DNA from: Pseudopyrenochaeta lycopersici
Taxonomy: Eukaryota > Ascomycota > Dothideomycetes > Pleosporales > Pseudopyrenochaetaceae
Direction: 5' to 3'
DNA length: 64,000 nt
Assembly: GCA_003313425.1 (NCBI GenBank)
Contig: NHZP01000091.1
Coordinates: forward strand, 1 to 64,000
Shown here piece after piece: positions 1-12,546 of the stretch. How positions within the stretch are numbered: the stretch's first letter is position 1; every line of letters begins with the position of its first letter. The notes beneath the pieces are model-generated. The model worked only from the letters and a program-made list of their open reading frames with translations, was not told the origin of the DNA and ran no database searches. The position numbers were made by a program, and so were the translations under genes.

Positions 1-1500
1 AAAGTAGTAGGGCTTTAGCTTCTAGCACGTTTAGAGGTAGTTATCGCTAAGGCTGTTATCTAGACGCTAACCTTAGTCGCAGAATTATTCTTGCTATTAC
101 TAGCAGTAGGAAGAAGTAACTTAGTCTACTTATAATACCTAAAATAATTCTCTTACAGCTACTTAGGCAGAATAGTTATATTTAGAGGAAGCTTTCGCTC
201 TACATACAATTACTTTCTATACTATTTAATTACCTCTATCTAGAATATCTAGTTAAGGTACCCTTATCTAGAGCGCGTGTCTATATTATTAGCTGTAATC
301 TTAGAAGTAAGTATCTTATACTTATTAATAATACTGCGTAACTTAGCGTTACTATCTTTATAATACTTCTTTATCTAAGTAAGCATATTATCTATCTACT
401 AATGTACTTCTTCCTAGTTAGTAATATTAATAAATCTATCTTATCTCTTCTTTATAGATTATTATTAATAGTAAAGAGCTATATTAAGGAAGGGAGTAAG
501 GTTATCTAGTAAGGTCCTACGTATTAACTATTAGACTGCTGTTACGCTAGAGTATAAGTATACTACCTAAACAGAATATAGAATAAGAACCTACTTTAGT
601 ATATACTAATAGTGTTTATCTAGATAGGTAAACGCGCTCTCTATCTTTTTTTCCTCTTCTTCTTATAAGTATCTATATCTTTAAGTATAGGATATTACTA
701 CTTAAAAGTAGTAATGCCTCTATACTATAAATATTAGGCTTAGTCTTCCTTTAGAAATTCTCTAGTTGTAATAATAAGGGTTAAAGTCTTATTAAAGTAA
801 GTTACTAAGGCTACTATCTAATTATCTACTATACCCTTCTATTTAATAGGCGAGACTTATAGTAAGTTTTAAACCTAAGTATCTACTATAATCCCTACGT
901 GCTAAGGTACTTTAACGTTACTATAACGCTTAAGCTTAGTTCTATAGTCTTTAATAGCTTCTTGCTAGTAAATTATATAATCTCTATTAGCGCAGGCTTA
1001 ATTATAGTTATAGTTAGTTAAGGATTTAGGTCTAATAGTAGGGGTAGACGCTTCCTAGGCTGTTTAGGTGTCTAAGGCGGCTGTAATATTACTTAAAGTT
1101 TATACCTAACAGGCACTCGTATATCTACCTTCGAAAGTTTTAATAGATAGTAATAGGAAGTAAGAAAGAGAAACTTAGGCCCTATAGGATTAACTATAAG
1201 CTTAAGATTTAGAGGGGGTTTAAGCGGCGGAGGGTATCTTTTCCTCCCTTAACTTTACTTAAAAGCCTTACTAAGGCTCGTTAACGTAGTAAAAAGTAAA
1301 GTTACTATTATTTTAACTCTTTTTTGTTACCTAATTAGCTAGTATAGCAGGTCCTCTAAGAGTTAGCTACTTAGGAATATTTCCTAAGCAGGTCTTATCT
1401 TACTACTAAACGCAGCTATTAACTTACCTTTATACTTAAAAATATTAATTATCTTATCTTCTACCTCCTTTAATTAATTCTGTATCTTTAAATTATCGCT
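1..1500. other. RIP-degraded AT-rich repeat sequence, no gene recognised
   Basis: Both strands are full of TAA and TAG stops, TpA is in excess, and CCA, TCA, TGA and TGG are nearly absent. This is the same mutational texture as the recognisable transposons further right. No domain could be read through the stops. It may be the downstream part of the gypsy element to its right or a separate element; I cannot tell. Confidence 0.6.
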
Positions 1501-1540
1501 CCGTAATCTTGTGGTTGCGTTACTACTGTTAGCGTAGATA

Positions 1541-1602
1541 TTAAGTTGTCCAGCTAATCAGATTTCAGCAGGTCTTACTAAGCTTACCTAGCGATTGCTA
1601 AT
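1541..1602. repeat. Dispersed palindromic repeat, copy 1
   Basis: About 60 bp roughly 80% alike by eye to 6322-6384. Each copy starts with TAGCTAATYAG-like and ends with CTRATTAGCTAG-like sequence, so it is an imperfect inverted repeat. It retains TCA/TGA more than its surroundings. Candidate LTR edge, MITE or solo-LTR piece. Confidence 0.4.
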
Positions 1603-3599
1603 TAGCTAGATTCTTTAACACCCTAGTTTCTCCACTATTTTTAATTACGCAACTAGGAAATTAACCTCCTAGCAACTCTAAATAATATTTCGTTTAGTTT
1701 TAACTTATTTTTATGTGCCTAGGAGGTTACGCTGCGTATATATAATGCTAAATATGTAAAAATATATAAAAATTTAATAAAGGAAATATAGCCCCTCCCC
1801 TGCTTTAAGATAAAAGCCCGTCCCCTAGGCTTAAGTAAGCTTATCTTCTAAGTTAGAATTAATTTCTAACTTAGGTATTTAAACATATTATTATCTCTTA
1901 GTCTCTATTAAAGATCTTTAGTATAATAATAGGATAGCTGCACGCAGTTAGCTGTATTATATCTTCAGATAAATCTAAGTTTATAGGAGGGTTAATCTCT
2001 ATCTCTTGTAACTAAATCGCGTCTTAGTTAGGATTCTTAATAACTGTAAACTTATCGTCTTAAGAGTTATTAAATTAAGCAGGCGGTAGTAAAAAGTTAG
2101 CCTTAACATCCTATAATAATAGATCCTATAGCTTTGCGCGACCTTAATACTCCTAAGTAACCTCGCTTTTATCTTAAGGTACCTATAGTTTAAGTCTCTA
2201 TCCTAGGGTAGTGTTTCTAAATCGCGTGCTATTAAGGTCTATAAGTTAATAGTTACCTTTATTCTAGTTAGTATAAAAGACTTTATATAGTCTTAGCTAT
2301 CTACTCGTAAGCTTCTTATCTCTTAACATATTAATATCTCTAGCTAAGTCCTATATTAGTATAAAGTTATTATCTTTAATTTCTTCTTAATAAATCTCCC
2401 TATAATTATCTTAATATTCCTTCTTTTTACGTTATAGGCGCTTAGTTCTCGACACTACGTCCTTAAGAAATTAATTTCTTAAATCTAGCTGCATAGCTTG
2501 TACTGCTAATAACTAGCCTCTTAATATTACTTATCTAAATAGTAATATTTACTATATTAGAAGAGTAAGCTTAATTAGAAGTACTAGATTCTAACTAGTA
2601 ACTAACTAATAAGGAGAATATCTAGTCTAACTCTGCGTAGAAATTCTGTCTGCCTACAATACTATTAGAAGATTATTAACCTAAGGTCTAGGAAGCTTTA
2701 TAAGTGCGTTGTATATTAGCTTATAACTACCCTTAATTTTTCTTATAGCCTAAGAGTTATATACTAATACCTAGATCCTCCTAATATAATAAATCTTAGT
2801 AAGAGCTTTAACTACCTTTCTAAAATTAAGTCTACTATCTATAGTAAGTATCCTTATTATACTCTAGCAATATAAGATTTCCTTATATAAAAACTTAGCG
2901 ACAGTAGATAACTTATTATTAGCTATTACTCGTGCCTCTAGCTATCTACTAAAGTATTCTTATATAATTATAATAAATTTCTTTTCTTAATAATGCGGCA
3001 TGTAAACAACGTCTATAGTAACTTGTTCCTATAACGCGTAACAGTAGGTATTTATTAGTATCTCTTACTTGCGACTTAATAATCTCTGCTAGCACTATTT
3101 ATATAATATAATCGTGCGTCGCACCTCCTTATGCATCCTTTCCTACTAGTATTATTAAGTAAGCATTAAATAGACGCCGTTTACTCCTTTATAACTAATC
3201 TATTAATATACTTCCTATATAGCTATAGTCTTAAGATTAGGATTATCTATAACTTAATAAATAACTATATTCCTTATAGACTTTTAGAATAAATAGCCTT
3301 CTCGCATAAAGAAATTTATTACCCTCTTTTTCTACGCTTAAAGTTATACCCTTGTAAGGCCTTTAGGCTTCTTAAACCTTATTAAGAACTAAGTAATTAC
3401 TTCTAACTTATCTAAGTATTACTTATTTAGTACCCTACTTATCTTAGCAGGCGAGGCAAACTTAAGGTTAGTAATAAGATTTTTAATAAAATCTTTAAGG
3501 TTATCTTTAGTCTCGTCTGGCTGTTCCTATCCTTCTAGCTTTAGATAACGTAACAACGTATTAGCAATAATATTCTTCTTTCTAGGAATATACTTAATA

Positions 3600-4950
3600 T
3601 TAAAGTCCTAGGAAAGGATAGCTGCAAGCTACCTGTTTTAGACTAACCTAGGAACGTTAGGCAATAATCTGTTAAGTTAATAAATAAGCGTCTAAGCGTC
3701 TGTTTTAATAGTAAAATATTATCTATATAGCTAAGTTCTAAATTTCTTTAGCGCCTATAATACTGCTTTACACTTAAGCTTTATTAAGTGCTAGAGGCTC
3801 TTAGCTTTTAACTATATTATACTTTTAAATTAATATAAATGTCTTTTTCTGTCTACTCTAATCTATTTAAGAGACGCGCCTGCGCCTTCCTTACTCGCAT
3901 CTACTACTATAAAAAGCATACCTCTATTCTTATAGTTAGGACTCGCTAATACTAGGGCTAAAGTAATATATTACTTTAAGGTACGCATAGCCTCTTATTA
4001 AGCCTCCTACTATATCTATTTAACGCTAGTCCTTATTAACTAGAATAGGGGCTTCGCGCGAATAGCAAAGCTAGGCACCTATATCCTATAGTAGACACAG
4101 ATACCTATAAACGCCCTTACTTCTTTTACGTTTCTGTATTCTAGCTAATCTAGAATCTTAGCTACTTTTTATTAATCTAGATGTCTCTCTTACGCAGTAA
4201 CTATATATCTAACTACCCCTAATCTAGAGACTCCCTAATAACACTTCTTACCTAAAATTATAGCTCTCGCTCTTTCTATATTAGCTAGGGCCTTGTCTAG
4301 CTATTAAATATGTTCTAATATATATCTTCTTACTCTAGAAAATACTTCTTCTCCTCTATAGTTAGTTTTAGGACTGCTAGTAGTAATATTATCTATAAAA
4401 GGAATAGTATATAGCTAATAATCCTTTATAATCTTTATAACTACTTACTAAAAAACTATAACTAAGTTAGTCGCGTTTTAAACTATTATACAGTATTAAA
4501 GCAAACTAACTAGCGTATAAAAGGCAGTTATGTCTCTGCTGTCTAGATAAAGTGTTATCTAGTTATATCCTAAGAATAGATCTATAAGAGATAGAATACA
4601 ACATCTACTAAAACGCTTAGAGAATTTATCTACTATTAGAGGCAGATTAGCATTCCTAAGAGACACTGCGTTTATCTTAATTAACCTAAGTATTATCTAA
4701 TAACTCTTATCCTTCTTTTTAACTAGAAACTATAAGTTTCTGTACTAGCTAGCGTATCTTTCTAGTACCCCTTAATTAAGTCTGTTATTAAATATTATAA
4801 CTACCTCTTCCTTAATAACTTACGCTATTAGGAATAATTTTTCTTACTAAGCTTTATATTTAATAGTCTGTATCTTATATAGAGGACATACATCCTTAAT
4901 AATTTATCCTGTCTTAGAGAAAGTAAAAGCAATCACGCCTTCTCTGTTTA
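3600..4950 (-). pseudogene. Ty3/gypsy reverse transcriptase-RNase H remnant
   Basis: On the minus strand, around 4590-4530, the residues DLFLGYN then ITLYLDSRDITAF are readable; they match the fungal gypsy RT block with DLFxGYDQI and DxRSRDMTAF. This is followed by NATNLVIVF (family GATNSVAQF) and near 4390 by PFIDN-type residues at the metal-binding loop. Further downstream, KVAKILDQLEYRNVKEVRAF and a short IVVDAS segment fit the RT connection and RNase H start. Many internal stops, all explicable by C to T change. It would have copied the element RNA into DNA in virus-like particles. Confidence 0.75.
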
Positions 4951-6321
4951 TTAACATTTTAATAAATAGCTAAACTTTTAATTTTATTAACTTAGATCTA
5001 AACTTTTATAAGGCTAGCCTTTCTAGTGTTAATCTTATGCCCTATAGGAATACTATATATCTATATTTAAAAAGGTAATTAAAAGGCCCTATATTAGGAG
5101 GTCTTAGACTTTTTCTTAAGAGTTATAGTTTAATAGTATGTTGCTTCTAATCCTTACGCCTAAACTCCTTAATATCTAATACTGTAGGAATATCTATAGG
5201 TTGCACCTTATTAGCTACCCTCTTATACAGGGTATTAACCTAACTGCCTGTGTACTTCCTTCTCTTTTCCTATTACGCCTAACAGTTAAGTTTATACATA
5301 ACTAAAAAAGACTCTAATTCTTATATAGCTAAAGGATCCTTAGAGGCTCTAACTCTATAGCTTATTACTTATTTTACTTATTCTTTAAATTACTGCTTAT
5401 TATTAGTTATAAAAATAGGTAAAAATTCGCTAAATCTAATAGAAGCTTTTATAAACTCAGCCTCCTAAATATACTTAACCTAAGTATAAGATAAATAAGA
5501 TTCTAAACTAAAATATTGCCCTAGGTATCTTCTACTTAAATCTAGACACTCCTCCCTAGAAAGGGTGTCTGCTATATGTTTTCCTTATCTTTAGGAGTTA
5601 GCATATAGTCTCTTATATACAGCAAAGCAGGATTAGAGGCTATATAGATAGCGTTTCTATCTCTATTCTTAGAAATAATCCTGCACGTAATCCTTCTATA
5701 TACGTTATACTAAATTAATAACCTTACTAAAGCGTACTAAGGTCTACCTAAAATCGCTAATCTTGTTAGGTTTTAAACAATCCTAAAGTAACTAATAATA
5801 GTTACCTCTCCTACTTTAACTAGGACACTCTACGCAGTTTCTATAAAAGGATTAGTGCTTCTATTTATAGTAACTACTCTATCTTAATATAAGCTACCTT
5901 ACTTATAGTCTTTATATGTAAGCTTTAATACCTTAGCCGCACTATATCTTAAAATGTTTATCTATACGCTAGTATTAATAAGATACTTTACTACATGCCT
6001 ATTAAATAAGGCCTAGCAGGTTAGAAGGTTACACTACACATAGGCTATGCCTATCTTCTTTTAAATTATTATAGCTTCTTATTTAGTAGGATTAACTAAA
6101 GCTTTATGCTAAGTATTATATATTCCTAAGGCTTTATACCTAGTTTAGGCATTAAAAGTCCTAAATTGTATTAAGTTAAGCCTTAAATTTAGTCCTTTTT
6201 TAAGACTAACTGTCTCTACTTAATTTAATTTACACTTTTCTTTATTAGAAAAATGCCTCTAAACATCCCTAATAATATAAGCAGACGCAAGGTTATGCAG
6301 GGTAAGGCACTGCAGTATTAG

Positions 6322-6384
6322 CTAATTAGGTTCTAGCAGGTCTCGCTTAGCTAACCTAGCAATTGCTGATTAGCTAGCCAGCCT
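6322..6384. repeat. Dispersed palindromic repeat, copy 2
   Basis: Partner of the copy at 1541. Shared blocks include AGCAGGTCT and CCTAGC then ATTGCT then ATTAGCTAG. It lies between the gag-like and RT-like parts of the gypsy element, an unusual place for an LTR, so a small nested insertion is possible. Confidence 0.4.
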
Positions 6385-8382
6385 AATACTTAATTCCACA
6401 GCGTTTACGCTAGCTAACAACGCGGCAGGCTTATTAATTGCTTTTAATATATTTCTAACTTATTTTTAAAGCTAATATTAGCTTATAAGGTCCCTAAAAG
6501 TTACACTACGCACCTCCTAACGCAGCATAGTAGTAGTAATACAGTTTAGATGCGGGCCTAGCAAATAATAGAGCTCTATGTTAGTAAGGCTATTATTCTA
6601 GTTCTTCTTTTTCTTATTCTAACTAATAAATTTAGGCTTAGCTTTTAAATCTTAAAAGCTTCTATCGTTATCTAGAGGCTGTATAAGAGAGAATAGCTTA
6701 TTATAGGCTTAGCTAGCGAATAGAATTAGCTCTACTTATTTAAACTCCTTAATATCTATTAGTTTAAATGCAGTGTTACCCCTTATAGCAGGCATATAAT
6801 AGTCCTTAACTATAACTCGCTTTAGTTGCTTAAAATAAGGAGGTTTAGCAGGAGCTTGCTTCTAAACTTTACTCTACCTAACTTTCTTAAGAACTAGATC
6901 TTTCCTAACATTCTAACACGTTTAAGAGCGTGTTACTATATAAGTTAAGCTAGTATTTACTGCTCCTTTCTTAAAAGCACCTAGAATAATGTCCTAAGAT
7001 GTAACCTTATTAAGGGCAAAACACGCCTTAGTTAAGCCTCTTAGTAATATCCTAACGTTCTGAAAGTTTAGTAGGTCCTTAGCTAGGCTTATAGCTGTCC
7101 TGCTATATCTATCTTCTGTAATCGTATTCGTATTAGGACTAACTACCTTCTGTTACTGCACAGCTAGTAGTCTAAGCTTTTAATATTAAGCAGGCCTTAA
7201 GTCTACTCTATTAAACTTCTCTAGACATACTACTAATACTAGCTAATCTAGAACATTATTAGTAACTCTGTAATACTCCTAAATTTTCTATTTTAACTAA
7301 TAGAGCTACAGCGTTTAGGGTGCAGTTCTATAGATTTGCTCTAACCTCTTATGCAAAGGACTAAAATAGTAAGTCTTATATCTAACTTCCCTATTCTACT
7401 TAAAGCTAATCTAGCTAAGATGCAAAAGTAGCTAATATAGCTTATATTCTCTAGCAATGTAACTAGGGAGGTTGCATATATTATAAGTGTTTTAATATTC
7501 ACGGGCTTAGATAGTAATCGCGCCTTACTAAGGATTTAAGTTGCGAGGAGCTGTTATTACGTAAGAGCTATTATTCCTTTCTAATAGTAGCTGCTTCGCA
7601 TTATCTCTTAAGACGACTTAGCTAATAAAGTACGCGTACGTAGCTAGGTTCCTTAGAATCTGACTAAGCTTAGGATAAACTATTATCTTGTTAACCTCAG
7701 CTAGGCTAATCTTCTAGTCGCTGAGGGCTGAAATAAGGTCTTAAACCTCTAGATCTACACTAGGTAGAAGAGTAGGCCTAGCTTCCTCTTAAACTTTGCT
7801 TTTCTTATACTCATTAACTGCGTCTTTTAGCTGCTTAGCTGTTAATGTTTTCTTTTCTTAATTAAGGATCTAGTGTGCAAGCTTAGCCTCTCTTTCTGCA
7901 TAACTAAGGGATATCTGTTTTATCCCCTCTCTCTAGCAGTACACGCGCTTAAGATACGTATAAATCTTCTTAATATTAAAACTCTCTAGCTTGTCTAGAA
8001 TTAGCTCTTTATGCATGTAGATAAAGATTATGTCCTAGTCTTCTCTTAGAAGGCCTCTAGCGAAAAAGAAGCCAGCCTCTGTCCTATATAGCTAGCCTGT
8101 CTTAATATAAGCGTTACTGTACGCTGCGAAGTTGGTTAAATACTCAGATAGCCCTAGGAATTTTCTTAACGTCTCAGAAATATAGGTCTCTAGGAACGCT
8201 CGCGTTCCTATGCGTTAAGCTATATCTTAATTATGCTAATACTCTTTTATTGCTTCTTAAAGCTTCTTCTAGTCTAGTACCCTGTATAGCCTTATTTTCT
8301 TAATAAAGCTTCTGCATATAGTGTCGCAGAAATCTAGAAGGATTCTTATCTTTTAATAGTTGTTATAGCCGCTATTGTCTGC

Positions 8383-8634
8383 CTAGCGATTAAAGTTATC
8401 TAGGAACTTAGTAACGTCTTTTCCTGTAAATAGAAAGTCTTTCCTTGCCAGCCTTATAGGCACAAGTACTTTGCTAGTATCTATAGTGTGTTTCTTAATA
8501 ACCTTAATAGCTGGCGTAAGATCTGATCTGAATGATAGCGAATCTAGTGTTAATTCAGCCATAAGGATGGCTAAAGGCTGAATCCTAAATAGGCTGCTGC
8601 AGCCCTTCAGTATAACTAAATAAGGAGACTGCAA
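8383..8634 (-). pseudogene. Gag-like N-terminal fragment of the gypsy element
   Basis: An 83-residue open stretch whose middle Met (MAELTLDSLSF) starts a Gag-like region; FTGKDVTKFLDNFNR resembles the start of fungal retrotransposon Gag proteins (FxGxxVTxFLxxY). It ends in a RIP-type stop, and the same frame continues recognisably with further stops to roughly 7500. A coding remnant, not a host gene. Confidence 0.6.
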
Positions 8635-8780
8635 CTACTAGGCAGTTCCTTGCTAACGCTAATAATTAACTAAAATCTGATACTATACTACTTCTGAATT
8701 GTTTCCTGATCGTTCATAGTTGTTCTCGTTTTTTGTTTTCTGTTGTCTTATTCTTGTTCGTCTTCTTGTCCTCCTACTCT

Positions 8781-9028
8781 TAAAAGTTCTGAAGGTTGGC
8801 CGCAACAGCGCCATCCCTCTCAAAGGTTCCGAAGGTTGGCCGCAACAGCGCCATCCCTCTCAAAGGTTCCGAAGGTTAGCCGCAACAGCGCCATCCCTCT
8901 CAAAGGTTCCGAAGGTTGGCCGCAACAGCGCCATCCCTCTCAAAGGTTCCGAAGGTTAGCCGCAACAGCGCCATCCCTGTCAAAGGTTCCGAAGGTTGGC
9001 CGCAACAGCGCCATCCCTCTCAAAGGTT
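8781..9028. repeat. 40-bp minisatellite, six copies
   Basis: The unit starts GAAGGTTGGCCGCAACAGCG and recurs at 8791, 8831, 8871, 8911, 8951 and 8991, a 40-bp period. Copies 3 and 5 read GGTTAGCC where the others read GGTTGGCC, and one copy has CCCTGT for CCCTCT. Because 40 is not a multiple of 3, overlapping ORFs through the array carry the same peptide in shifted frames; I do not regard them as genes. Confidence 0.9.
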
Positions 9029-9666
9029 TTTCAGGGTCAAACAGACACCCAGCTCTTTCTAGGTAATCCTATAATCTCTGTATCGCAATGTAGCGCTCTT
9101 ATGTTTGTGTTTTTAACGTTGACAGTTCAATGCCATGTAGGCTCTTTCTGCTCTTATTAGCTATAGCCTAACCAGAACAGACCGTTGTGCCCCTTAGGCT
9201 TCGCTATTATATGTGGAGTTAACAAGGTAGTTCGGCACAATCCCGCAGTTCTGGTGTTGTGAATGAGAGGAAACGTTGGAATCCAAGCGTGCGTGAATAA
9301 CAGGAGCAGCCCTGCCTGTGCAGTCTGCTAGAAACGAAGGTAAGTATGGAGCCTGATTAAAAGTAATAAACAAAATGGTCTGAAATCTCATTGAATTGAC
9401 GTAACTAATGCACTAGCTACTTTGCAAAATCTCAGTTTTGAAGTAAATTATCGTGGAGTGTGGTGCATGGTGCATCACGTTTGGTGCATGACGTTGAGAT
9501 CTCTCGCATCTCCAAGTCTTATCATCAAATCTCGCTGACAAAGGAAACCCATCATCATCTGATTGCCCAGGTATCCTGTGCAACGGCACACTATTATTTA
9601 GCTTATTACAATAATCCTTCTAAGGTTTCTTATCTTCCTTTATTTATCCTAGTAGTTATCCTCTAA
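9029..9666. other. Unmutated spacer, no gene supported
   Basis: Normal dinucleotide texture (TGG, CCA and TCA present) between two RIP-degraded blocks. Short ORFs of 65-68 residues on both strands show no domain, signal peptide or intron structure. A GGTGCAT motif occurs three times near 9463-9490. Confidence 0.5.
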
Positions 9667-10250
9667 GTCGTACACGGAGCTTATAGAGCTCTATATCTAG
9701 TTAGATAGTCTTATTAATTAAGTTATCTAGCGTGTTAATACCTATACTAGAGCGTATTAGTTTAGTCTAGATATCTACTTTTAGGCCTTATTTATATATA
9801 GTTTTTAGGGTGTTATTATTCTAGTTAGTTTGCCTAGCATACCCTAAAAACTTATTAGCGTAGTTAGCTGCAGACTAGGTTTATCGCATATTCTAGATTT
9901 TACGTTCTGCAATAGTAGTCTTATTTAGTAGTCTAAATGCCTGTCGCATACGTATCTTAAATTCTTTTGTATTTTTAAATATCTTAAGTAGCGCCTTTAG
10001 TTTAGTTCCCTTAGCCAGGTACTTAATTAAGTAAGGCTTTACCTATTTAGCAGCTTCGCCCCTTATATAGCTTATTATAAGTACTACTTAGTTATCGTCG
10101 TCTATAGTAGTCGCATTAAACTTAAAGAATAAGTTAAACTAGAGTAGCTATTCTTTAAGCTTAAACTAATCTCTATAGAAGAGGTCTAGTTTAGCGACAG
10201 CGTTACCTGGCCTAGTAGCATAGTAGGCCGCGTTCTCTATATAAGTATTA
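9667..10250 (-). pseudogene. Ty3/gypsy Gag remnant
   Basis: Minus-strand reading shows a retrotransposon Gag core: a KLDLFYRD start, then LKEQLL-like and FKFNATTIDDDN, SYIRGEAAK, KYLAKGTKLKALL, FKNTKEFKIRMRQAFRLLN, ANYANKFLGYARQTN and a C-terminal LDIELYKLR. This matches fungal gypsy Gag (GxAxxWxxPxL and MRxxFGxxNE). Stops are CAR or TGG derived. The remainder of the element is missing to the left, where the sequence changes abruptly to unmutated spacer. Confidence 0.7.
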
Positions 10251-10459
10251 CTTATCTTAAGAGTGTTTAAAGTGTAAAGAATCTTAATAGCTATTAGTAA
10301 GGATAACTAATAAGATTATAAGGTTAATTCTCTAGGATAGAGTAAGGGACTAGATAGAAGGGGGTTTAATACTAAGATAGTAAGAGGGTGCTTCTATAAA
10401 GAGTACTAAGGGTTAAGAATAATTAGTATTACTATTACTATACTATAGAGTATAATATT

Positions 10460-10661
10460 AAGTTAAACACAATAAACTATAAGAGTTTATTGTGGTGGTC
10501 TATATACATAGGAGCTATGCATGTTACTTAGTGTGCTCGGTGTGCTCAGTATCACTAATCAGACTGATCAACTGAGCACGTCACGTGACCTCGGTTGTTG
10601 GTCCAATACCTGTGAGGTCCAGTTGGGGCCACTGGGACAGGGTTCCAGCAGGATCGTAACA
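10460..10661 (-). repeat. Probable LTR of the gypsy remnant
   Basis: On the minus strand it begins TGTTACGATCCTGCTGGAAC, a typical LTR start, and lies directly upstream of the Gag remnant. It is far less RIP-mutated than the adjacent gag. It contains a perfect 11-bp stem with 5-nt loop (10468-10494) and a TGCTCAGT/ACTGAGCA palindrome (10543-10578). The inner boundary is uncertain. Confidence 0.5.
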
Positions 10662-10664
10662 CTA

Positions 10665-12513
10665 CCTATAATTAGAAGTTAAAATCCTTAGGGTAGTCTT
10701 TAATTAGAAACTTTAGTTTTACTAATATATAGCTAGAGCTACTAAGAGAGGCGTAAAGGCAGCACTAGCTCTAAAGCGCATAAAAGAGATAATAGTAAGA
10801 GTAGCTAGGTAACTATTTACTATAACAGTAACACCTATAGTTAACTATACGTCCCTAATATAGTCTATAAGTCTAATAAGTTAGACTATTAGGATACTAA
10901 ACTAGATCTAGTAGATTAGAACGTAAGTAATAATAGGAGCCTTTTATACTATAGCGCTAACTAAGGCTAAAGTAGAAGTAGATATTAAATAACTTAAAAC
11001 GCGCTTGTACAGATAGAAATACAACTTCTACGTTAAGTGCTATACCCTCCTAGTAAATTATCTATAGTAGAAGATACGTAAGAGTATAAATACAAAGAAT
11101 AAGCGCTTTCCTTTACTACTCTAGTAAGTAGCAGTAAAACTAGAGTTAGTTAATCTTATTAGGCTAGAGAGGGTTAATCTATTCTATATGCCCCTGTAGT
11201 AATAAAGATTAAAGGCTAATATCCTTAGTAAAGAAGAAGTAAAGAAATAGGTAGATAAATCTAAAGATTTAAAAATCTTTATAAATACTTTATACTAAGC
11301 AAATAATATAGGAGTTAGCGTCTACTATTTAGCTAGAAGACAGGATAATATAGTTACAGAATACAGTAAGGCTATTAGAGTTAGGTAAAATAATAGATAC
11401 ACAGTAAGCTACCTTAAGCTTATAGCAATTTAAGCTGTACTTAAACTTATCTTAGCTATTTAGTCTTCTAACATAATTCCCTAATTTAGAGACAGGGCTA
11501 GAAATCTTACCTATATAATAGTAAGCGACAGTTAGATAGCTATTAGAGTAGTAGAGTAACCTTCTTACTAGAGTAGTTAAGCTGTAATTTAGCTAATTAT
11601 AAATACTATACTAGACTTAAGAAGATAAGGAGGGCTAGATATTTGTGTCTAATAGGTCCCTGCACACGCAAAACTTATAGGAAGTAAGAAAGCGGATAAA
11701 CTAGTAAAGAAAGTGATAAGGGAAGACCTACTACTAATATCTAGACTTACACTACTGTTAGCGCTAAAAAGGATTCACGCCCTCTTACTAAGGATAAAAC
11801 TAGATAAGCTAGTACCCTTAGACGCAGCACTACCTAGCTAACACACGCGAATTATATACGACAACCTTATATATAAGAAAGTAGTAATACTATACTAACT
11901 ACGTACTAGAAAAAGTTAGCTTAAGAGTTACTTTGCGAAAATAGGCGCTATAAATTTAGACTTATGCAAGTGTAAAAGACAGACTTTAGAAACTATTTAC
12001 TACTTCCTCTTTAAATATTTATAATAAGACGAGCTCTGTCTAGCACTACAGAAAGTCGCAAGTAATAAGTAGGGCAACCTATTCTTCTTCTTAGGAAGAC
12101 AGTTAGAATAACAGCTACCCTTAGGCGAACTACTAAATAGAAAGGCAGAGTCTTAGAAACTTAACCTTAATATACTTAACAGAACTATTAAGTTTATTAT
12201 TACTACTAGATACCTAAGGTAAACGCGATACTATAGGACCCTCTAGGCTACAGGTTATATCCTCGCAGACTTAAAGTTAGCTAGCTAGTAATAAGAAGGT
12301 TAATAGTTAGGAAACAGCTCTTAGATACGAAGGACTGTAGAGACAAGAGTAAGGCAGGTCCTAGATAGTATAACTACAAGGAGTAGAGAGGTTAAAGTTA
12401 AGAGGGACAAAGCTGCTTTAGGCTTAGAATAAAGCGTGGGCGTACTAAGGTCTAAGCGATTAGGTCAGATGGGATAGTCAGCCTATAGGCCTTCTGGGCA
12501 CCCTGTGGCGTAA
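10665..12513 (+). mobile_element. 5'-truncated Tad-like LINE (non-LTR retrotransposon), RIP-degraded
   Basis: Plus-strand reading gives the C-terminal half of an ORF2: RLYRQKYNFYVKCYT then an RNase H start (KIFINTLY, family FTDAS), an RNase H end with QVPAHAKLIGSKKADKLVKK (family VPGHxGxxGNExAD) near 11640-11700, and a terminal cysteine knuckle near 11965-12030 (LCKCKRQTLETIYYFLFKY, family CxCGxxxETxxHxLxxC). That order with RNase H and a terminal CCHC is typical of Tad/I-group LINEs. Reverse transcriptase and endonuclease are missing, as usual for 5'-truncated insertions. Confidence 0.75.
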
Positions 12514-12514
12514 G

Positions 12515-12545
<31 letters not shown>
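12514..12545 (+). repeat. (AATC)n 3' tail of the LINE
   Basis: Nearly eight AATC units at the 3' boundary of the LINE remnant. Many fungal LINEs end in a simple repeat rather than poly(A), so I read this as the element tail. Confidence 0.7.

Positions 12546-12546
<1 letters not shown>

Larger units (their letters stand above)
1700..8720 (-). mobile_element. RIP-degraded Ty3/gypsy-type retrotransposon (internal region)
   Basis: Read on the minus strand, the right end carries a Gag-like start and 3600-4950 carries a reverse transcriptase/RNase H. Order gag then pol from high to low coordinate fits one element of about 7 kb. Nearly every Gln and Trp codon in susceptible context is a stop, so the element is inactive. 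Both outer limits are approximate because no clear LTR pair with target duplication was found; a related repeat at 1541 and 6320 may mark LTRs or a nested insertion. Confidence 0.7.

Noticed and set aside
8781..9028. CRISPR-like array
   Set aside because: Units are directly tandem with no spacers and the genome is fungal.
8720..9066. Repeat-containing ORFs as repetitive secreted proteins
   Set aside because: The 40-bp unit gives the same peptide in several frames; the ORFs overlap and reflect the minisatellite only.
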